Part shown: piece after piece, positions 61,640 to 64,000 of the stretch
How the letters are laid out: each line of letters starts with the position of its first letter
Position numbering within the stretch: position 1 is the first letter of the stretch
DNA from: Diphasiastrum complanatum
Taxonomy: Eukaryota > Streptophyta > Lycopodiopsida > Lycopodiales > Lycopodiaceae
Length of the DNA: 64,000 nt
Assembly: GCA_029204225.1 (NCBI GenBank)
Contig: CM055110.1
Coordinates: 37,342,960 to 37,406,959, forward strand
Reading direction: 5' to 3'
Position numbers and translations under genes: made by a program
Notes under the pieces: generated by a model
Database searches by the model: none
What the model was told of the DNA's origin: nothing
The model's input: only the letters and a program-made list of their open reading frames with translations

Positions 61640-61976
61640 CAGAACTGTTGGGACTTTCCCCACATCCCATATAAAATGTTCTTCGTATGTCGTAAAATGA
61701 CCTTATTCTGTACGCTACCGAACTATGAGATAGTTCCTCAGACGAGAGAAGCCAAAGGGCCATGAGAGCCTGGGAAATACTAAAATTCAGGTTTGAAACT
61801 GCAACGGCAACACGTGTTACATTTGGAGAAAAACTTACAATGAGGATGAAAGCACTATTGATCATCTTAGTAAAGTTAAAGACGTTAGAGACCAGGTAGA
61901 AACTATTGGTACTATAGTCCCACATGCAGGTTTGGTTTCTATTGTACTTAACAAATTGCCTTATTCTTACCAAAAC
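61640..61976 (+). pseudogene. Copia gag fragment interrupted by another copia element
   Basis: Plus-strand reading in two frames gives AWEILKFRFETATATRVTFG and then HLSKVKDVRDQVETIG, followed by VSIVLNKLPYSYQN, the UBN2 gag core. The frame breaks exactly where the LTR of the minus-strand element begins (61977). The continuation would be expected beyond the right end of the window, after the inserted element. Confidence 0.7.
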
Positions 61977-62380
61977 TGATAGAATCTGAGTGATTCTGAA
62001 ATTAGGAGTAGACTAATCTTATTAGTACTCACAAAACACCAAACACAAGAGGAAGAAGATGAATCACAAAAGCAATGAACGGAACTGATCTGTATTGAAT
62101 TAATAATGAAGGAGGGCGCCCATCTGCTCTTATAGAGACTTGACTAAACTCTAAGGCAAAAGCTATTTGCCTAAAATACAGTTTGGCAAAAGCAATTATG
62201 CCTATTACTAAATCTCAGAAATAGCAATCTATATAAAATAGTATTCTATACTAATCTAGCAAAATTGGTACTTAGGTACCTATACTAAAAATAGGTAGTA
62301 CCTATACTAAAAATAAAAATAGGCTTTCTAGCACGCAGGCTGGTCTCTACAATTAATTAATTAACCATTAATTCCTAACA
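61977..62380 (-). repeat. 3' LTR of the copia element
   Basis: On the minus strand it starts TGTTAGGAATTAATGG directly after TAAGGGGGAG and ends near CAGATTCTATCA, giving about 404 bp with TG...CA ends. The left border is inferred from the break in the host gag fragment. Confidence 0.7.
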
Positions 62381-62491
62381 CTCCCCCTTAATAGATAATT
62401 GATTATCAATAAGACCTAGGAATCTCCTGATTTTCATGACCAAGTCCTTTTGTGAAGATATTTGCAACTTGATAATTGGTGTTGCAGTAGA

Positions 62492-62794
62492 TCAACCAGC
62501 TTCATACTTATCTATACCATTAGACTTAAACTTGGTTATATAAATCCACTTGCAACCTGCTGGAAATACAACAAGATCCCATGTCTCGTTTTTCATAATA
62601 GAACTGTACTCCTCATCCATAGCCGTATTCCAAACTTGTTTCTTTGCATCATCTTCATAAAATAAAGGATCCTTTGAATCCAACACTGAAGCCATAAACA
62701 CATAACACGTTTCTTCACCATCTTCACAATAGTTGACACTTGAACGTGTCAATCTCTTAGCTCCTTGTTGACTCGATTCTCCCTCATCCAACAT
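62492..62794 (-). pseudogene. Copia RT N-terminal fragment
   Basis: The 100-codon frame has RLTRSSVNYCEDGEETCYVF, then VWNTAMDEEYSSIMKNETWDLV, PAGCKWIYITKFKSNGIDKYEA: the beginning of the RVT_2 domain (the usual KWVYK...KARLVA region). All RT catalytic motifs are missing. A short remnant of the RNase H tail follows near 62.43-62.48 kb. Confidence 0.75.
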
Positions 62795-62804
62795 TTGACT
62801 ATCT

Positions 62805-63366
62805 TTATAGTCTCAAACTAGACATCAAGTTTTGTCTTCGTAACTCTTCTTGAAGTAGCAAACCATTCATCTCGTCAAATGTCAGCGATCTCTCCCTCAA
62901 ACTCAGTGTCATAACAAAGTTTTGATATTGAAATGGTAAGCTATTCAAAACAATTTGTATAAGAGTATTGTCAAGTACAATTTCCCGTATAGAAGACAAC
63001 TGATCTCTTAGATCCTTCACCCTGGTAATAAAATCCGTAATGGATTTTTCTGATTCCATTTTCAAGATATGAAGTTTATTATTCAAGAACAGAGTTCGAG
63101 ACTTACTCACGGTTTCATATGTATTCCTAAGAATATCCCATGCATCCTTAGGCCGGACTACATTCCTGCTCAGAGGAATAACCTTATCCTTCACAGATAA
63201 GTTGATATGATGTGCACGTTGCGCCCGTTTCTCAAATATCCTTCTATCTTGATCATTGAGATTTTGAGCCATTACCTCACAATTTCCCAATAATCCCTGT
63301 CCATAAGTATATTCTTCAGTTTGAACTTCCACAAGCTTTAGTTAGATCCATCTAACTTGCTTGACT
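62805..63366 (-). pseudogene. Copia gag, one frameshift
   Basis: It begins near 63366 with SKLDGSN (then a stop codon), SLWKFKLKNILMDRDYWEIV, and shifts frame near 63.27 kb into a long open frame. That frame carries FEKRAQRAHHINLSVKD, AWDILRNTYETVSKSRTLFL, ITDFITRVKDLRDQL and VLNSLPFQYQNFVM, all conserved UBN2 gag segments. No zinc knuckle is present before the frame runs out beside the RT fragment, so the gag C-terminus is deleted. Confidence 0.8.
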
Positions 63367-64000
63367 CCGGAAGAGCAGATTCATGAAGGCTCCCCATCGT
63401 TGTCTTACACAGATGATGGGCTTTCCACTAAGAATATACTTGCATGCAACAAAATTTGAGGATATCTTCCTGAGATAATACTTGCCCAATTGTTGTCTTC
63501 CCTGGATATCACCTGTCCAAATATTGCATGCAACAATTTTTTAGAGATATTTCTCAGATAATACCTGCCCAATTGTTGCTTTCCCTGGATATCACATGTC
63601 CAGATCTTTCATGCAACAATTTTTTAAGGATATTTCCTGTCCAGATCTTGCCTATCTGGTTTCTGCTTGTCCCAGATACTGCCTTCCTCAGTTCTGCCTG
63701 CATGCAGAAATCCAGTTAGCACCTGCCCTGAATGAGACCTGTCTCGGTCTCTGCTGCCTCAGATCAAACTTTCTGATTGATGTTGCCTCAGCTACTGCCT
63801 TCCGTAGCTACTGCTGCCCTCAAGAAAATCTGCAACAGACCTGTCTAGTTGCTGCTGCCTCAGATACTGCCTTCCCTAGTTGTTGCCGCCCTCAAGAAGA
63901 CCTGCAAACAGACCTGTCTGGTTGCTGCCGCCCTCAGGAACACCTGCCCTGGTTGCTACTACCTCAGGTACTGCCTGTCTGATCACTATTTCCTCAGGTA
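63367..64000 (-). other. Copia 5' leader with CCTG/CTGC-rich repeats
   Basis: Imperfect repeats: a unit of about 65-75 bp containing TGCAACAATTTTTTA, GATAATACCTGCCC and TTCCCTGGATATCAC recurs between 63.45 and 63.66 kb. Shorter CTGCCTCAG-based units then run to the window end. There is no credible protein. The position between gag and the off-window 5' LTR makes it the untranslated leader. Confidence 0.55.

Larger units (their letters stand above)
61977..64000 (-). mobile_element. Ty1-copia element, minus strand, running off the window
   Basis: From left to right: 3' LTR (61977-62380), polypurine tract (complement 62381-62390), RNase H tail remnant, RT N-terminus, gag, and a CTGC-rich leader to the window end. 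The 5' LTR lies outside. Protease, integrase and most of RT are missing, with gag and RT debris only about 10 bp apart. It is inserted into a plus-strand copia gag. Confidence 0.75.

Overview
The window is nuclear DNA of a land plant. Two conserved single-copy plant genes are split by many short GT-AG introns, and between and inside them lies AT-rich DNA packed with decayed Ty1-copia and Ty3-gypsy retrotransposons, an hAT fragment, a MITE and microsatellites. Several elements carry the tRNA-iMet primer-binding motif typical of plant retrotransposons. The species cannot be told from the sequence; a seed plant with sizeable introns fits. No operons, CRISPR arrays, rRNA or tRNA genes were seen.

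Layout. 0-5 kb: non-coding DNA with LTR-derived repeats and a 1.1 kb inverted repeat. 5.2-12.3 kb (minus): a 16-exon PWP1-type WD40 gene. Its C-terminal exons are clean, but almost every N-terminal exon needs a 1-nt correction. 13.4-18.2 kb: an LTR flanked by PPT-like and PBS motifs, a rearranged copia element and a 112-bp tandem repeat. 19.35-20.1 kb: an unrecognised 246-aa basic ORF that may be a real gene. 22.5-24.35 kb (minus): copia debris in which gag is fused to integrase. 24.35-28.4 kb (plus): a gypsy protease-RT-RNase H-integrase relic; a relative in minus orientation (gag-protease) lies at 31.6-34.05 kb. Between them are an unrecognised ORF and a 157-bp GA microsatellite. 35.2-36.0 kb: copia gag remnant. 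36.3-38.05 kb: an unrecognised lysine-rich gene-like region. 38.2-40.1, 40.97-44.3 and 46.58-48.24 kb: three structurally definable LTR elements, the last two with exact 5-bp target-site duplications. 50.4-57.84 kb (plus): thirteen exons of XPB/ERCC3, the TFIIH DNA helicase, in perfect frame. The gene is incomplete at both ends (first exon not found; helicase motifs V-VI lie beyond the window). Its introns hold an hAT transposase relic, a copia leader/LTR, an hAT-type MITE with 13 GAACCGT motifs, and a copia element inserted into another copia gag.

How it works together: the two host genes belong to basic nuclear machinery (ribosome biogenesis/chromatin; transcription and nucleotide-excision repair). 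Nothing suggests they are functionally linked. The rest records nested transposition, deletion and recombination. I found no convincing new multi-gene system. The best candidates for something undescribed are the 36.3-38.05 kb gene-like region, the 19.35 kb ORF, the GAACCGT-rich MITE and the long inverted repeat.
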